A stretch of DNA of 64,000 nt, from positions 95,359,087 to 95,423,086 of the forward strand of contig CM043966.1 in NCBI GenBank assembly GCA_014529385.2. Reading direction: 5' to 3'. This document shows, in pieces, positions 22,629-33,599 of this stretch. Every line of letters begins with the position of its first letter. The stretch's first letter is position 1. Source of the DNA: Adiantum capillus-veneris (taxonomy: Eukaryota; Streptophyta; Polypodiopsida; Polypodiales; Pteridaceae). A program made the translations under genes and the position numbers. Under the pieces are notes generated by a model. That model did no database searches. It was not told the origin of the DNA and saw only the letters and a program-made list of their open reading frames with translations.

Positions 22629-22639
22629 AAGGAGAGTAT

Positions 22640-22993
22640 GATGGAGAAGAGTTAGAGACATCTTTGCTTTTATTAAACAGAGACTTTTTTCCTGATTCTT
22701 GCTGTTGGAAGGTCTTCCGATCCGGAGATCCCTTGTTTGCTTTGGCACCTCTTTCCGCGTTTCCTCTTGTGGGTTGTTACCACCAGCAGGATTTTCGTGA
22801 TGCCCATCGGCATCTGTTTCTTGCAGCTTTTTGATTCCGTCCAAAGCCTGCTGGATAGCCGGCAGCGTGAGAAGCTGGTGCAATTCCGCAAGTTGAACTC
22901 GTACTTTCTTTGGCGGTTCTCCCTTGGCTTGTCATGGTTCTTCCGGTTCCTTCCCGGAATCGTCCTTCTTTGTGGAAAAAGAGACGCGACCGA
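22640..22993 (-). pseudogene. Gag N-terminal fragment, family G
   Basis: On the minus strand, downstream of a primer site, it reads ELHQLLTLPAIQQALDGIKK followed by a polar, charged tail. Position right after primer site and LTR is that of gag. It is cut at 22640 by the F fragment. Confidence 0.5.
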
Positions 22994-23005
22994 GCTCTGG
23001 TACCA
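22994..23005 (-). promoter_or_regulatory. Primer-binding site, family G
   Basis: TGGTACCAGAGC on the minus strand, one base different from the methionine-type TGGTATCAGAGC, one base after the G LTR end. Confidence 0.8.
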
Positions 23006-23006
23006 T

Positions 23007-24091
23007 TGTCACAAAAGGGAGTGTAGACAAACAATCAAATTATCAATAGGCTGAAATTAAATGGAAATAGACGGAGCGAGATAAGGGAGAAGATCGACAC
23101 AGTATTGGGGACAAGAAGATGGGTTGGTCCTCCCCCTTAAAAGAGAATCTTTATCAGGGAGAATCTTTTTACAAGCACAAGAATTGGAGAAACCCCTCCG
23201 TTCTAGTTCAAAGACTTATGGTCTTTTCCTTCCTGTTCGGGCACTCGAGAGGCAAGCTCTCTTCTCAACTTCCTTCCCATCAGTACTCAAAGCATGGAAG
23301 CTCTGAAAATTGGCCCCGATTTTGTTTCGGAATCCCCAATCATAGGCTGAAGCCTCCTTACTCACTTCTTCGAGACGGAGTACCTGCAAAACACAAACAC
23401 GGTAGCAAAGACTCGGATCGGTGCCGATTCTGTTCCGGATCCCTGAGCATAGGCTGAAGCCTCCTTACTCACTTCTCCGAGATGGAGTACCTGCAAAACA
23501 CAAACTCAGTAGCAAAGACTCGCAAAACCTCACGAACACAATTCACCTGCCGCTCTTGGCACGGAAAGCAACCTTCCTTCGTGAGGCGGTCACACGTCCT
23601 CTTCTCTCAGCAGTGCTCCCAAGCTAATTTGCGAGGGGGAGGCCTTGGCAATTGTTTTAAAGGCTCCCTAGCCAAAAGCAGTACATGAAAAGCATCAAGT
23701 CTAAAAGCATCTTGCCCCAAAAGCTAGTGCTGGAGGCTGTCGGCGCGTTTTACGGAAATCCGTACGATTGCCATGTCATCGACGTAAAACGTGGGGGTCC
23801 GTACAGCTTGTTAGGTCATCACCGCATTTCGTGGACGTCTGTACAGCTGCCACATTAGCACAATCTTGCTCCTTCCTTGAGTGTGAGTGGTCCTACTTTA
23901 TTTTAATGCCTAGTGTCCCTAGGCCCCGTTGGACAGTGTCCCATAAGTTGGTGGGAAGTGAACTTTAAAAATAGGCCACTTGGCAAGCCTTGTAAGTTTG
24001 GTAGAACTTCATGTGCCTCTTTCACTAGGGTTTGGATCCCTCTCTGTCCGGAGTTCGTTCTTTAGGTCATGCCACGTCATCACTTGTGACA
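23007..24091 (-). mobile_element. LTR, family G, flanked by both primer site and polypurine tract
   Basis: On the minus strand it runs from TGTCACAAGTGATGACGTGG to CTCCCTTTTGTGACA, 1085 bp. A primer site follows its end and a purine tract (AAGAGGGGGGTA) precedes its start. A normal 5' or 3' LTR has only one of these, so this is the middle LTR of a tandem arrangement. It shares TGACGTGG with LTR D. Confidence 0.8.
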
Positions 24092-24108
24092 TACCCCCCT
24101 CTTGAAAG
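24092..24108 (-). promoter_or_regulatory. Polypurine tract, family G
   Basis: On the minus strand TTTCAAGAGGGGGGTA directly before TGTCAC, matching the tract before the A 3' LTR (34157-34172). Confidence 0.75.
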
Positions 24109-24469
24109 AATTGTAATCGCCCTCGATTATGCCTTCAAAAACAGACGTAGGACAAAATCTAGTTCAATAGACACTGACTCTAAGTACCGACGCACTAGAC
24201 CACATTTATCCAGCACTTGCACGAAGACGATAGTCACGAACATTCACATCACTATCCCCGTCGAGATCTTATATGAGAATCATGATCATTGTAACTTATT
24301 TACCAATCACACCGAGACTGCGCTGATCTTTGACAGGTGTCTTGATTGATTAAATCTCGTTACTATCATATCCACATCACCCCTCAGGTGAACCAGACCT
24401 AAATGCTGCAGTCGTTTCGTCTTTCAAAACAAGCATTCAAACAATACATACATGAGAGAGCACATGTAA
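24109..24469 (-). other. Internal remnant of family G
   Basis: Non-coding sequence between the purine tract and a second G LTR fragment. No retroelement domain remains. Confidence 0.4.
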
Positions 24470-24925
24470 CTGATTTATTTTAGGAATTCCCATTTCAAAG
24501 TTCCCCGCCCAAAGAGACTGGCGCCCCTTCTCGGGATTTCTTTATTATTATGCTTCACAAAGTACAATGTCCAAGGGTCCTCTTCTCTTAGCAGTGCTCC
24601 CAGCTAATCTGCGGGGGAGAGGCTCTGGCAATTCTTTTAAAGGCTCCCTGGCCTAAAGAAGTACATGAAAAGCATCAAGTCTAAAAGCATCTTGCCCAAA
24701 AGCTAGCGCTACAAGCTGCCAGCGCGTTTTACGTAAATTCGCACAGTTGCCATGTCATCAGCGTAAAACGCGGGGGTCCGTACAACCTACCACATCATCA
24801 ATGCATTTTGCAGGCGTCCATACAACTGCCACATCAGCACCTTTTTGCACCTTCCTTGAGTGTGAGGGTGGGCATGCTTTATTTTAATGCCTACTATCCC
24901 TAGGCCCCATCGGACAGGATTTTTT
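24470..24925 (-). mobile_element. Second G LTR fragment
   Basis: It repeats the interior of the first G LTR (24577-24915 against 23593-23935), including the AAGCATCAAGTCTAAAAGCA block. It extends into the polyadenylation-like motif at 24520-24550, read on the minus strand, which is shared with LTRs A and D. Confidence 0.7.
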
Positions 24926-25045
24926 ACAAATGCCACTCTTGATTTGGTAGAAGTTACCCCCTAGGCTTATATTCAAAGGCACTGAGGCGCAAAAACAACA
25001 TTGCAAAAAAACAGGGCGCCCAAGAGCAATGCTGCTCAAAAAATT
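24926..25045. other. Short unassigned stretch
   Basis: Contains A-rich runs. No feature seen. Confidence 0.4.
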
Positions 25046-25215
25046 TGTTAGACTTACACCACTCTGTTGCTTCACATAGGTCTAGGGCATACTTGTACGG
25101 CTACTATGTCTTCGAGCTGGCCACCCATAGTCTAAGTTGTACCTGGTCCGGCCGCCCGAGTTTGGGGCTGAGTTTGGGGCCAGCTGCCACCTTGTCCGGA
25201 TGCCCTCATATGTAT
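25046..25215 (+). mobile_element. LTR fragment, family E (copy 1)
   Basis: It starts TGTTAGACTTACACCACTCTG-like and matches 38625-38790 through GGCCGCCCGAGTTT and GCCCTCATAT. It is cut at a TA run by LINE2. Confidence 0.7.
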
Positions 25216-25235
25216 ATATATATATATATACATAT
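25210..25235. repeat. TA microsatellite at LINE2 3' junction
   Basis: TGTATATATATATATATATA-type run between the E LTR fragment and the LINE2 3' end; either the LINE tail or the target site. Confidence 0.8.
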
Positions 25236-26951
25236 TTTTCCAAGAAAAAGATCCTTCTATTAGTTAATGAAACTGCTCTAGGGCTACAACCACCTCTACT
25301 AGAGAGGGCTATAGCAATCACCAGGGGAGACTCTCCCCATGAAAAAAAACAGCATATGCAAAATGAGGTTAAATCAGGAGATGGGAGGAGAGAAAAGCCA
25401 CACAGGTGGACGGTAGTGCCACCTTGGACCATGGTGAAGAAAGGCCCAGGGCGCTAGAGTCGAAGGAAAGGCTCTCTACGCTCCTGCATGCGGTCGGAGC
25501 TGCCCTGGAGTCTCTCGAACTCTCCCCTGAGAGTATGAATCAGCTCTAGCCAAAGATCTCAAACTGTCTCTGTTGGTGGTACAGGGCGAATCTCGAAGAT
25601 GCGGAAGCAGCGGGCCTGCTAGATGGACCAGTGTCAGGCCGCAGATGAGCTCCCAACACTGCTCTCTCTCACTACACCACTCCTGTGGAGTAAGATCTGT
25701 AGTAGCCTAGAGTGTAAGTTGATCCCCCTGGATCACTATCATCATGTTGGTGGAGGATAGCTCAAACCATAGTGCCGGGTCCGTGAGAGTGGACCAAGAA
25801 GCTGCCCCCCAAGTGTACTGTCATGCTGTGAAAAAAGCTAGCATCAGCCGAAGGACACAAAGCCAAACCTGCTGTGCCATAGGACAGTCCCAAAGACAAT
25901 GACACTGACTCTCCACATGATGGCCACAAGCTGCGCATGCTGCCAGAGACCATTATGTACAAGCCGGCTCCCCACTGCTGTAGCTCCATGTGCAACCAAC
26001 CACTGGAACAAAGTGACTCGCCGCGGCTGTTTGGCGTCCCACAACCTCGCTCTAAAAGCTGACAAGAACTCAGCTGTGAGACCCTCCTCCTGCCAATGAG
26101 GTGCTGCAGCAGGACGAGCCTCTCTCCGTGCTGCCAGTATGTGACGTCCCAATCGAACAGTGTACTGAAAGAAAGGGACACCTGGATGGTCGGCTGAGGC
26201 GAAAGGGTCCCGCCAAAACCACTCTCCAAGATCCCACTGCACTCGTGTTAGTGGACAGCTCTCCCAAGCCCATAGCCTCCAGTGGCCAGTCTCAAGAGCC
26301 GCTGGGTCAAGATCTATGACAAGTCCTCCAACAGATGCCCACAACTCGGATCCTTTGAAAACAACACTCTGCAACTTGTGGGGCCTCAACTGAAACTCCG
26401 TGTAAATGACCCTCACCCTGTAGCTCGAAAAACAGGGAGGGTACAATCTCTGAGCAAGCCCAAACTGCGATGAGGACCTCCATTCGCGTGAAGTTCCCTA
26501 TCCATCTGGGCGCTGTTGACTCGAGAGGTGTGAACCACTCAATTGGTACTACCTCTGTGATGTCTTGACACAGGCTCTGCACCCCTCTCATGCCCTGTAG
26601 CTGGATGCTCTGAAGCTCCTCTGACAAGCCTGAGAATTGCAGCCAGTCACCTAAGGTGCGTGCTGGACCCTCTGCCATGGGACCCCAAGAAACATGAGGC
26701 CTACTACCAACCAAGTGGCCTCTCTGAGTGCTAACCATGGGTTTCCAAACAAGGGGCTGTCGTAGATGCTCCCCCGTGCAAGTAGGTTGGTGCTGCTCCA
26801 CGCCTCTCCTCAATTGCTCCCAGGAGCAGAGGAGACTCACAACAAAACGGTCCTCTAGTCTCTTGCTCAGGTCAACTCTATGCATCTCTGTGAAAATTCA
26901 TCTGGTCGAAGGTCTCCAAGGGCCTCCAGCCTGAGGCACTCTAGCACTAAG
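25236..26951 (-). pseudogene. LINE2, 3' part (ORF2 C-terminus and 3' UTR)
   Basis: The minus strand encodes the zf-RVT-like C-terminal region (25844-26446 and neighbours), nearly identical to LINE1. Unlike LINE1 it keeps the 3' untranslated tail (25236-25390), ending in the GTTTCATTAACTAATAGAAG block also seen as the insertion at 3771. The ORF is interrupted at 26951 by element A and resumes at 35650 with no loss apart from the duplicated target. Confidence 0.8.
26947..26951. repeat. Target-site duplication of element A (left)
   Basis: CTAAG, repeated at 35650-35654. Confidence 0.9.
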
Positions 26952-28428
26952 TGTCACCAGTGTGTGACTACTATCTATCCTTTTTGTTGATTTCTTTCTT
27001 ATTATCTATTTACTTTCACTTTTTGGAAACACCCCTCGGGAAATCTAACTGCCCTGCATTGCATAGCTAGTGTGGAACTGTCCAGAGGGAGTCCGGGCCT
27101 GAGGGCAAAAGAGCACTAAGGTTGGACAAGGACTATGGTTAGCCAAGTGGGGTCATTGACTAGCCAAAGTGGAATCCTTTGCTACAGAGGCTACATTTCA
27201 GTTTTGGATGTGGCCGCAGTGTACAAAGAGGGTCGGATGACCTAGAAAGATACAATGGCAGCATCTCCTAAAATTTAGGGAACTGCTATTTTGGGACCTG
27301 AAAATGTCTTCGCGTCATTACGTGCAGTTTGACATGGGGATCATTTTGTTACTCTGTGGCCAAGTCAACAGAGGCTGCAGGTGAGATATTTTTAGACCCG
27401 AGGGTCTAAAGCGGGAAAATGCACAAATGAGTGACACTTGGCACTTTGAGGCCAGTTTACTACTTATAGAGAAGGCAAAAACGTGATTTATAGTTGGGAG
27501 GCTCATTTTGCAAGTGTCTGTCACAGGTTAAGAGCTATGGAGTGCTTGCTTTCCCTCTTATGCACAGTGCGGTGCCAGGAGTGATGCCCTGCACGCTACG
27601 CACTGCCCTCTCTCTCCCCTTTGGCAGTATGTTATGCCCCTCTAGTGGGCTCTTCATTTGACCAATGTACAGTTGTGTGGGTTCATGCGCGATTGCCGAG
27701 GCAAGAGCCTCTTGCACAGGTACTGGATTAGCTAGCGGCTAATCCCCCCGCAGGTACAGGTGAATTCGGAGAGGTTTCACGCCAGAAATCTCGTCCGATT
27801 CAAAGGGCAAGTAGCCCTACAGGTGCGGGAGCTCGAGGACTTGCTAGGGATGCGACCGGCACGCGAAACGGAGCCCGAAACAGTGAATTACAGCCTGCTG
27901 TGTATTTTTGCAGGTTTAGGGTTTTGGCCCTAAACGGACCCTAATACCCCCAGGAGGTTCGGGGACGCAAGGGAACCGCTGTACAGGCGATCTGGCGCAT
28001 TTTCAGGGCTGAAAACAGAGAATTCAGCGTGCTGCAGATTCTCGCCAGGTTTTGCAAAGTGCCCGTATGCGTCGGGAAAGTCGGTCAATGCGTGGGAATA
28101 CTGACCGTGAAGGGTTCTAGTACAGTTATGCTGCCGAAATCGGGCTGGAACAGAGGAAATTCAGCCGAGTTTGTGCGGGGCAGCTTGTAGGAACCACAGC
28201 GTTTATTCCCTCTTTTGAACAATAAAGAAATACCGAAAGGGGCGCCTAAGTTAGGGGCCAATCTGGTGTCTGTCCACTCATACAGGTGCAATCTAGCAGC
28301 CTGTATCCCTCTCCCCTTGGTTGTGTCTTGAAAGTACAGGTAAAATAGACGACTAATAATGGGTGAAAGCTAAATCAAGGTTTAAAGTAAAGTCTACCGC
28401 CCTTTTTGGATTGAACAGGCCGGTTTCA
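26952..28428 (+). mobile_element. 5' LTR of complete chromovirus A
   Basis: 1477 bp, TGTCACCAGTGTGTG to CAGGCCGGTTTCA. By eye it differs from the 3' LTR at six positions, all transitions. It contains AATAAAG and the shared block at 28221-28246. The next base starts the primer site. Confidence 0.95.
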
Positions 28429-28446
28429 TGGTTCCATCGACGGGAT
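28429..28446 (+). promoter_or_regulatory. Putative primer-binding site of element A
   Basis: TGGTTCCATCGACGGGAT directly after the LTR. It begins TGG as expected for pairing with a tRNA CCA end, but it is not the methionine type, and I could not assign the tRNA. Confidence 0.6.
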
Positions 28447-28536
28447 TAAATCACTTTTTCCCATAGAAGTGAGCCTTGGTCAGTTTTGGACTTGAAGACA
28501 CAGGGGATCATAGACCAGACACAGGGAATTGCAATT

Positions 28537-30921
28537 ATGGCTGACAGACCAGATGATGTGACTGAAGAGGTTTCCTCTTCACAGGGTCAACAGACACATG
28601 AAGTGGGTGAGTCCTCAAGACCACCACAGACTGATGATGATATATTCAGGACCCAGTTGGCTACTGCTGTGGCTATGTTTACACAAGTAATGCAGAATCC
28701 GAGGTTTTTAGCCTTTCTGCAACCTCCTGTTCCGTCTCAGCAAGTTGGGTCACTGGATCATATTCAAAAGCCTGTTAAGGCTCGAGCACAGGTGATTCAT
28801 ACCGCACAGTCAATGGAAACACCTGTACACTTGACGGAGAACATGCAGTCTCCACAACGTATGCCTAAGGTGCAAGAACAGGTGGCTGAGATGCCAGTCT
28901 TTCAAGCTGTACCAATTCAGCCCGCCACCTTTCAACCGCCTATAGCTGGTTCTAATGGGCAGGGAAGCAACTTACAGGCTATGCAACAAGTCTTCCCACC
29001 ACCTTCAGTACACCCTGGCTATTTTGGAGGTGGATCGGTATTTCAGAGCATGGCTGGTCATGCACCTGGAAATCAGTTTTATACGCCAGGAACAGTGTTT
29101 GCGGGTGCTCAAACGATGATGCCTAACCCCATGTACAGTGTCATGGGTATGCAACCAGGGTTTCAAAGCACTCAGGGACAATTTGGGATGCCACAAGCAA
29201 ATTTTGGTATGGCTGGAATTACAAATCAGCAGCCAAATATGGCGTTTCCAAGTCAAGTTAATAGCGGCCAAGGAACACAGATGAACCCTAATAGTGTTCC
29301 CATGTTTCAGTCACTTCCATATGACAATTTAACGCCGCTGGAGAGGCCAACTCCGTACAAAGAAGGTGGCAAAGGTGTGTCATTCACGACCTTTACAGGG
29401 TTTGATGACAGGAAGAAGGCTCTTTCATTCCTCCAGCAGTTTGACAAGGCCTATGCAGGGGGAAACTTTACAGAGGCTTCAAAGGTCCGCAAGGCAGCCA
29501 CTTTCTTGACAGGGAATGCGGGACAATGGTGGACAACTTTATTGCTTCAAGGGCAAGCTCCGTCCACATGGATTTACTTCAAGCAGATTTTTGCAGCAGC
29601 ATGGTTATCTGATGACTTTGAAGCAGATGTCATGACAGAATGGCACCAGCTAAATGCTGCCACTTGCAGAAATCTGGATGATTACAATCGGAAGTTTTGG
29701 AAAGCTCTACTTCCCGTAACTTCCTATAGGTTTGTGCCATTGACAGAACAGATAGAAAAATACTGTTGTGGCCTACCCAAAGGATTGAGAAAATACTGCA
29801 CGAAGACAAAAGTCACTACTTTGACGCAGCTCATCGAGGTAGCAAACACTGGCAATGGTTTGCTCAAGGGAGAAGATTGTGAATTTAACACTGGCGTCAA
29901 GGCAGGATCAGGCAAGAAAAATTCAGCCAAGAAGCACGTTCCCAATGAGGCTCCTAAAGGGACTCAGGAGTCGGCCAACACAGGGAAAGACAAAGCTACG
30001 GCTGAATCAGAAAAAGGACCAGCAAAGAAATGGAAAAGACGTTTTCCTCGCAAGTCAGAAGAGCAAAAGAAGGTCCTGAGGACAGAGAACAAATGCTTTA
30101 TATGTGAGCAGCCTGGCCACATTGCTTACAACTGTCCTACAAAGAAAAGGCCAGCTGATTCTGAAGACAAGGAAGACAAGAAAGGAAAGAAGCCCATGGC
30201 TGGTCTAGTGCCAGATATGGTGGGCGACAAGCCAAATTCAGATGCAAGTGAGCTTTGCAGAGCATGGGGAAAGGTTAGGGATCAAACAGTGCTTATCTTC
30301 TTTGATCCAGGTGCCAAAGCCAACTTCATTTCCCCAGAATTGGCTTCAAAGTTGGGAATCAGACCTGAAGAGATGGGGTATACAGCAGAGGCAGGTTTGG
30401 CATGTCCTGGCCATACAGAGGCTGTGACACCCATCATTGGAAAGTTGCGTCTACATATCCAGTCCTATGTAGATGCTGAAGAATTTTACATCATGCCACT
30501 GGACGGATGTGATGTGTTGTTAGGTATTCCTTGGTTGTTTCGTGTACAGGGAATCATGGATGCCTACAACAAAAAGATCACTGTACAGAGCAGGGGAAAG
30601 ACTCACATTCTGGATGTAAAGCTTAAAGGGGAGTCTATTCCTACTGTATCAGCTTCTGCTATTACTTCTGTAATGAAAAAGCATCTTTCTGCGTACTTGG
30701 TTTTTGCACGTGAAGTGTCAGATTGTGATGAATCAAATTTATCTGTGCTAGATAAAGAAAGGTCAATGTTTTTACAACAGTATAGTGACTGTTTTTCCGA
30801 TTCATTACCGTCTCAATTACCGCCAGAGAGACCCGAGGACCATGCGATAGATTTGGTGCCAGGCTGTAGCCCACCAAATAAGCCTCCGTATAGGGTAGTG
30901 CGGCTCAGCAGAAAGAGATAA
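28537..30921 (+). CDS. Gag-protease polyprotein of chromovirus A, reading into RT
   Basis: I chose the first ATG (MADRPDDVTEEVSSSQ), since the frame's upstream extension starts only at a TTG. The order is an acidic N-terminus; a Gln/Met/Gly/Phe-rich region (residues about 130-270); a capsid-like core from about 285 (FTTFTGFDDRKKALSFLQQF, then GNAGQWWTTLLLQ); a Lys-rich linker; the zinc knuckle CFICEQPGHIAYNC (about 520-533); and the protease with FFDPGAKANFISPELASKLG at about 590. Gag forms the particle and protease matures it. Ser/Thr of the usual DSGA/DTGA is Pro here. The frame ends in KR-stop because of a one-base shift at about 30897-30905; RT continues in the next frame. Confidence 0.85.
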   Translation: MADRPDDVTEEVSSSQGQQTHEVGESSRPPQTDDDIFRTQLATAVAMFTQVMQNPRFLAFLQPPVPSQQVGSLDHIQKPVKARAQVIHTAQSMETPVHLTENMQSPQRMPKVQEQVAEMPVFQAVPIQPATFQPPIAGSNGQGSNLQAMQQVFPPPSVHPGYFGGGSVFQSMAGHAPGNQFYTPGTVFAGAQTMMPNPMYSVMGMQPGFQSTQGQFGMPQANFGMAGITNQQPNMAFPSQVNSGQGTQMNPNSVPMFQSLPYDNLTPLERPTPYKEGGKGVSFTTFTGFDDRKKALSFLQQFDKAYAGGNFTEASKVRKAATFLTGNAGQWWTTLLLQGQAPSTWIYFKQIFAAAWLSDDFEADVMTEWHQLNAATCRNLDDYNRKFWKALLPVTSYRFVPLTEQIEKYCCGLPKGLRKYCTKTKVTTLTQLIEVANTGNGLLKGEDCEFNTGVKAGSGKKNSAKKHVPNEAPKGTQESANTGKDKATAESEKGPAKKWKRRFPRKSEEQKKVLRTENKCFICEQPGHIAYNCPTKKRPADSEDKEDKKGKKPMAGLVPDMVGDKPNSDASELCRAWGKVRDQTVLIFFDPGAKANFISPELASKLGIRPEEMGYTAEAGLACPGHTEAVTPIIGKLRLHIQSYVDAEEFYIMPLDGCDVLLGIPWLFRVQGIMDAYNKKITVQSRGKTHILDVKLKGESIPTVSASAITSVMKKHLSAYLVFAREVSDCDESNLSVLDKERSMFLQQYSDCFSDSLPSQLPPERPEDHAIDLVPGCSPPNKPPYRVVRLSRKR

Positions 30922-31778
30922 TGAGCCAAGTACAGGAGTTGTTAGAAAAGGGGCTGATTCAGCCCAGTTCATCTCCATTCTGTTCTCCAGTGTTGTTGGT
31001 GCAGAAAAAGGATGGCTCATGGCGTATGTGCATCGACTACCGTGCACTGAACAAGAATACCATCAAGAATAGGTTCCCTATACCTAGAATTGATGATATT
31101 ATGGACAAATTAGAAGGAGCAGCTATGTTTAGCAGGATAGATCTAAAGAGTGGGTATCATCAGATCCGCATTAGATCAGAGGATGTGCACAAGACTGCTT
31201 TTAGAACGACGTTTGGCCTTTACGAATTTTTAGTGATGCCCTTTGGTCTCACAAATGCTCCTGCTACGTTCAATAGGATGATGGACAGAATTTTCCGTCC
31301 ACACCAGCAGTTTGTTGGTACGTTCTTTGATGACATGATAGTCTACTCAAAGAATGAAGAGGAGCATAGGCATCACTTGGCCATTGTGTTCAAAGAGCTA
31401 CGCAGTCATAGGTTGCTCATCAATGCAAAGAAAAGTGAGTTTTTTCTGGAAGAGATTCACTTTCTTGGACACATTGTCTCAAAGGACGGTGTCAGAATGG
31501 ATCCTGCAAAAGTCGAAGCGATCAAGTCATGGCCAAATTTGAAGACGGTGCATGATGTCCGAAGCTTTTTGGGACTATGCTCCTATTACAGAAGGTTTAT
31601 CCGAAATTTCGCTGAGATTGCTTCACCTTTACATGCTCTTCAAAAGAAGGCAGTCACCTTTAGATGGACACAGAAAGAGATTTCAGCTTTTAATCTCTTA
31701 AAGGAAAAGATGACTTCAGATCCAGTCATTGTGTTGCCAGATCTTAGGAAGTCATTTGTGGTCCAGTGCGACGCCTGA
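30921..31778 (+). pseudogene. Reverse transcriptase of chromovirus A
   Basis: All core motifs are present: [63 protein letters not shown], the catalytic FFDD at about 31324, and RSFLGLCSYYRRFI. The frame stops at TGA 31776-31778, inside the sequence CDA-stop-GSSIGAVLMQ, where RNase H begins. RT makes cDNA in the particle. It would be a single polyprotein with gag without the upstream shift and this stop. Confidence 0.9.
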
Positions 31779-32600
31779 GGTAGTAGCATTGGTGCTGTGC
31801 TAATGCAAGATGGCAGGGTAGTAGCCTATGAGAGCAGAATTTTGCAAGGGCCAGACATGACCATGCAGGTCTATGAGAAAGAGTTACTGGCTGTGATTCA
31901 TGCGCTCTTAAGTTGGAAACACTACCTGCTAGGTGCAGACTTTGTTGTCCAAACGGATCATCAGACCTTGCGATACTTCTTGACACAGACAAAGTTATCT
32001 GAGAAGCATATGCGATGGGCAAATATCTTGTCCATGTTCCATTTTCAGATTGTGCATGTGGAAGGCAAGAAGAACGTTGTGGCTGATGCCTTGTCAAGGA
32101 AGCCACAAATTTCAGCTGTGTCGATTCCTTATCATCATGAACTTGATGATATGAGAGAACAGTATGCAAATGATGAAGATTTTGCTAGGGTCTTCGAGCA
32201 ACTAATGGATGGACAACGTCATGAACACTATCTTCTTAAAGACGGGTTCATGATGATGCATGGCAGATTGTGTGTCACAAAGCCATTGCGACGCAAAGTT
32301 ATGGAAGAGAGTCATGTCCCACCGTATGCAGGGCATCGTGGTATCGATGCTACAGTTAAAGCGGTAGAGACATTCTTCTATTGGCCTACATTGAGAAGGG
32401 ATGTGGATGCCTTTGTGCGAGAATGCCTAATATGCCAAAAGGTCAAGTTTGACAGGCAAAAGGCACCAGGGTTATTGCAACCACTACCTATTCCAGATAA
32501 ACCATGGGAAAGTATTGCTATGGATTTTATCTTTGATCTTCCGAGAACGCAGACAGGAAACGATGGTATTTGGACCATTATTTGCAGATTCAGCAAATAG
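31779..32600 (+). pseudogene. RNase H and integrase N-terminus of chromovirus A
   Basis: RNase H motifs YEKELLAVIHALLSWKHYLL and TDHQTLRYF are followed by ADALSR. The integrase zinc-binding region follows, with H-x-H spaced as HVPPYAGHRG and the C-x2-C in ECLICQKV, then the first catalytic Asp in MDFIFDLP. It ends at TAG 32598-32600 in RFSK-stop-AHFIPV, where Gln is usual, so a CAG-to-TAG change is likely. RNase H removes template RNA; integrase inserts the cDNA. Confidence 0.9.
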
Positions 32601-33599
32601 GCTCATTTTATTCCTGTCAGGAAGAAGATAAAGCCAGATCAGATGGCACGCTTGTTTATGAGCAATATTTTCAAGTATCATGGCATGCCACAGTCGATTG
32701 TTAGCGACCGTGATCCACGCATGACAAGTTTGTTCTGGAGAGGCTTGTTTGAGAATATGGGCACCACGCTCAAATTCTCTTCGTCATTTCATCCTCAAAC
32801 AGATGGGCAGTCAGAAGAGGCAAATTCTACTGTCCTAGATCTGCTGAAGTGCTATGTGTCAGAGCATAAAGGAAAGTGGGAGCAGTATTTGCCATTGGTG
32901 GAGTATGCATACAATAATACAGTGCATTCATCAACTGGCAAGGCACCTTTTGAGATAGTTGAAGGTGGCAAGAAAGTTCCTCCCATACTGCATACAAAGG
33001 ACAAGATATTTGAAGCAGATAAGTATGTTCAGGACATGGATGAAATGTACCAGAAGGTCAAAGTGGCCTTAGAAAGGACTCAGGCAAAGCAAAAGAAAGC
33101 AGCTGATCGTCACCGTCGTGAAGTAGTATATTCACTTGGTGATTGGGTGCTTTTACGCTTTGAAAAGGCAAGGTTAAAGAAGATGAAGGGCAAGGAAAGA
33201 CTGTTTCCAAAGCTCAGCATGCGTTACTATGGGCCTTTTCAAGTATGCGACATAATCAGTGATGTTGCATATAGGCTGAAATTGCCTGACAATTGGAAGA
33301 TTCACAATGCGTTTCATGTGAGTCTTCTCAGACCCTATGTGGGTGATGTGCCAGAAGATATGCCAGCTGAAGATCAGCCGGAAGTCGAGGAACTTGACGA
33401 GATCTTGGTCCCTGAACAGATTTTGGCACACAAAGAAAGGAAAGTGAAAGGCAAGGTTACTAGGCGTTACTTGGTAAAGTTCAGAAACTATCCACCAATG
33501 GATGCTAAGTGGATGGAAGAAGGTGAACTTGCAGAGTCACCAACTGTGTTATCACTTTACCTGGAAGCCTTCGATTTGCAACCTACCTTGACCCCTTGA
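32601..33599 (+). pseudogene. Integrase core, C-terminal domain and chromodomain of A
   Basis: Same frame as the preceding part. The second catalytic Asp is in VSDRDPRM, and the Glu is in QSEEANS. Then come PLVEYAYNNTVHSSTGKAPF, the C-terminal fold (SMRYYGPFQV, HNAFHVSLLRPY), and a chromodomain from about 33420, with RRYLVKFRNYPPMDAKWMEE. The chromodomain places the element in the chromovirus clade of Ty3/gypsy. Domain order is standard, and the natural stop is TGA at 33597-33599. Confidence 0.92.

Noticed and set aside
25137-25457. Overlapping frames around the TA run
   Set aside because: They span the E LTR, TA microsatellite and LINE 3' UTR, so cannot be one gene.
28429-28446. Element A primer site as glutamine tRNA type
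   Set aside because: TGGTTCCA resembles the tRNA-Gln acceptor, but the expected extra bases after TGG are missing, so the tRNA was left unassigned.
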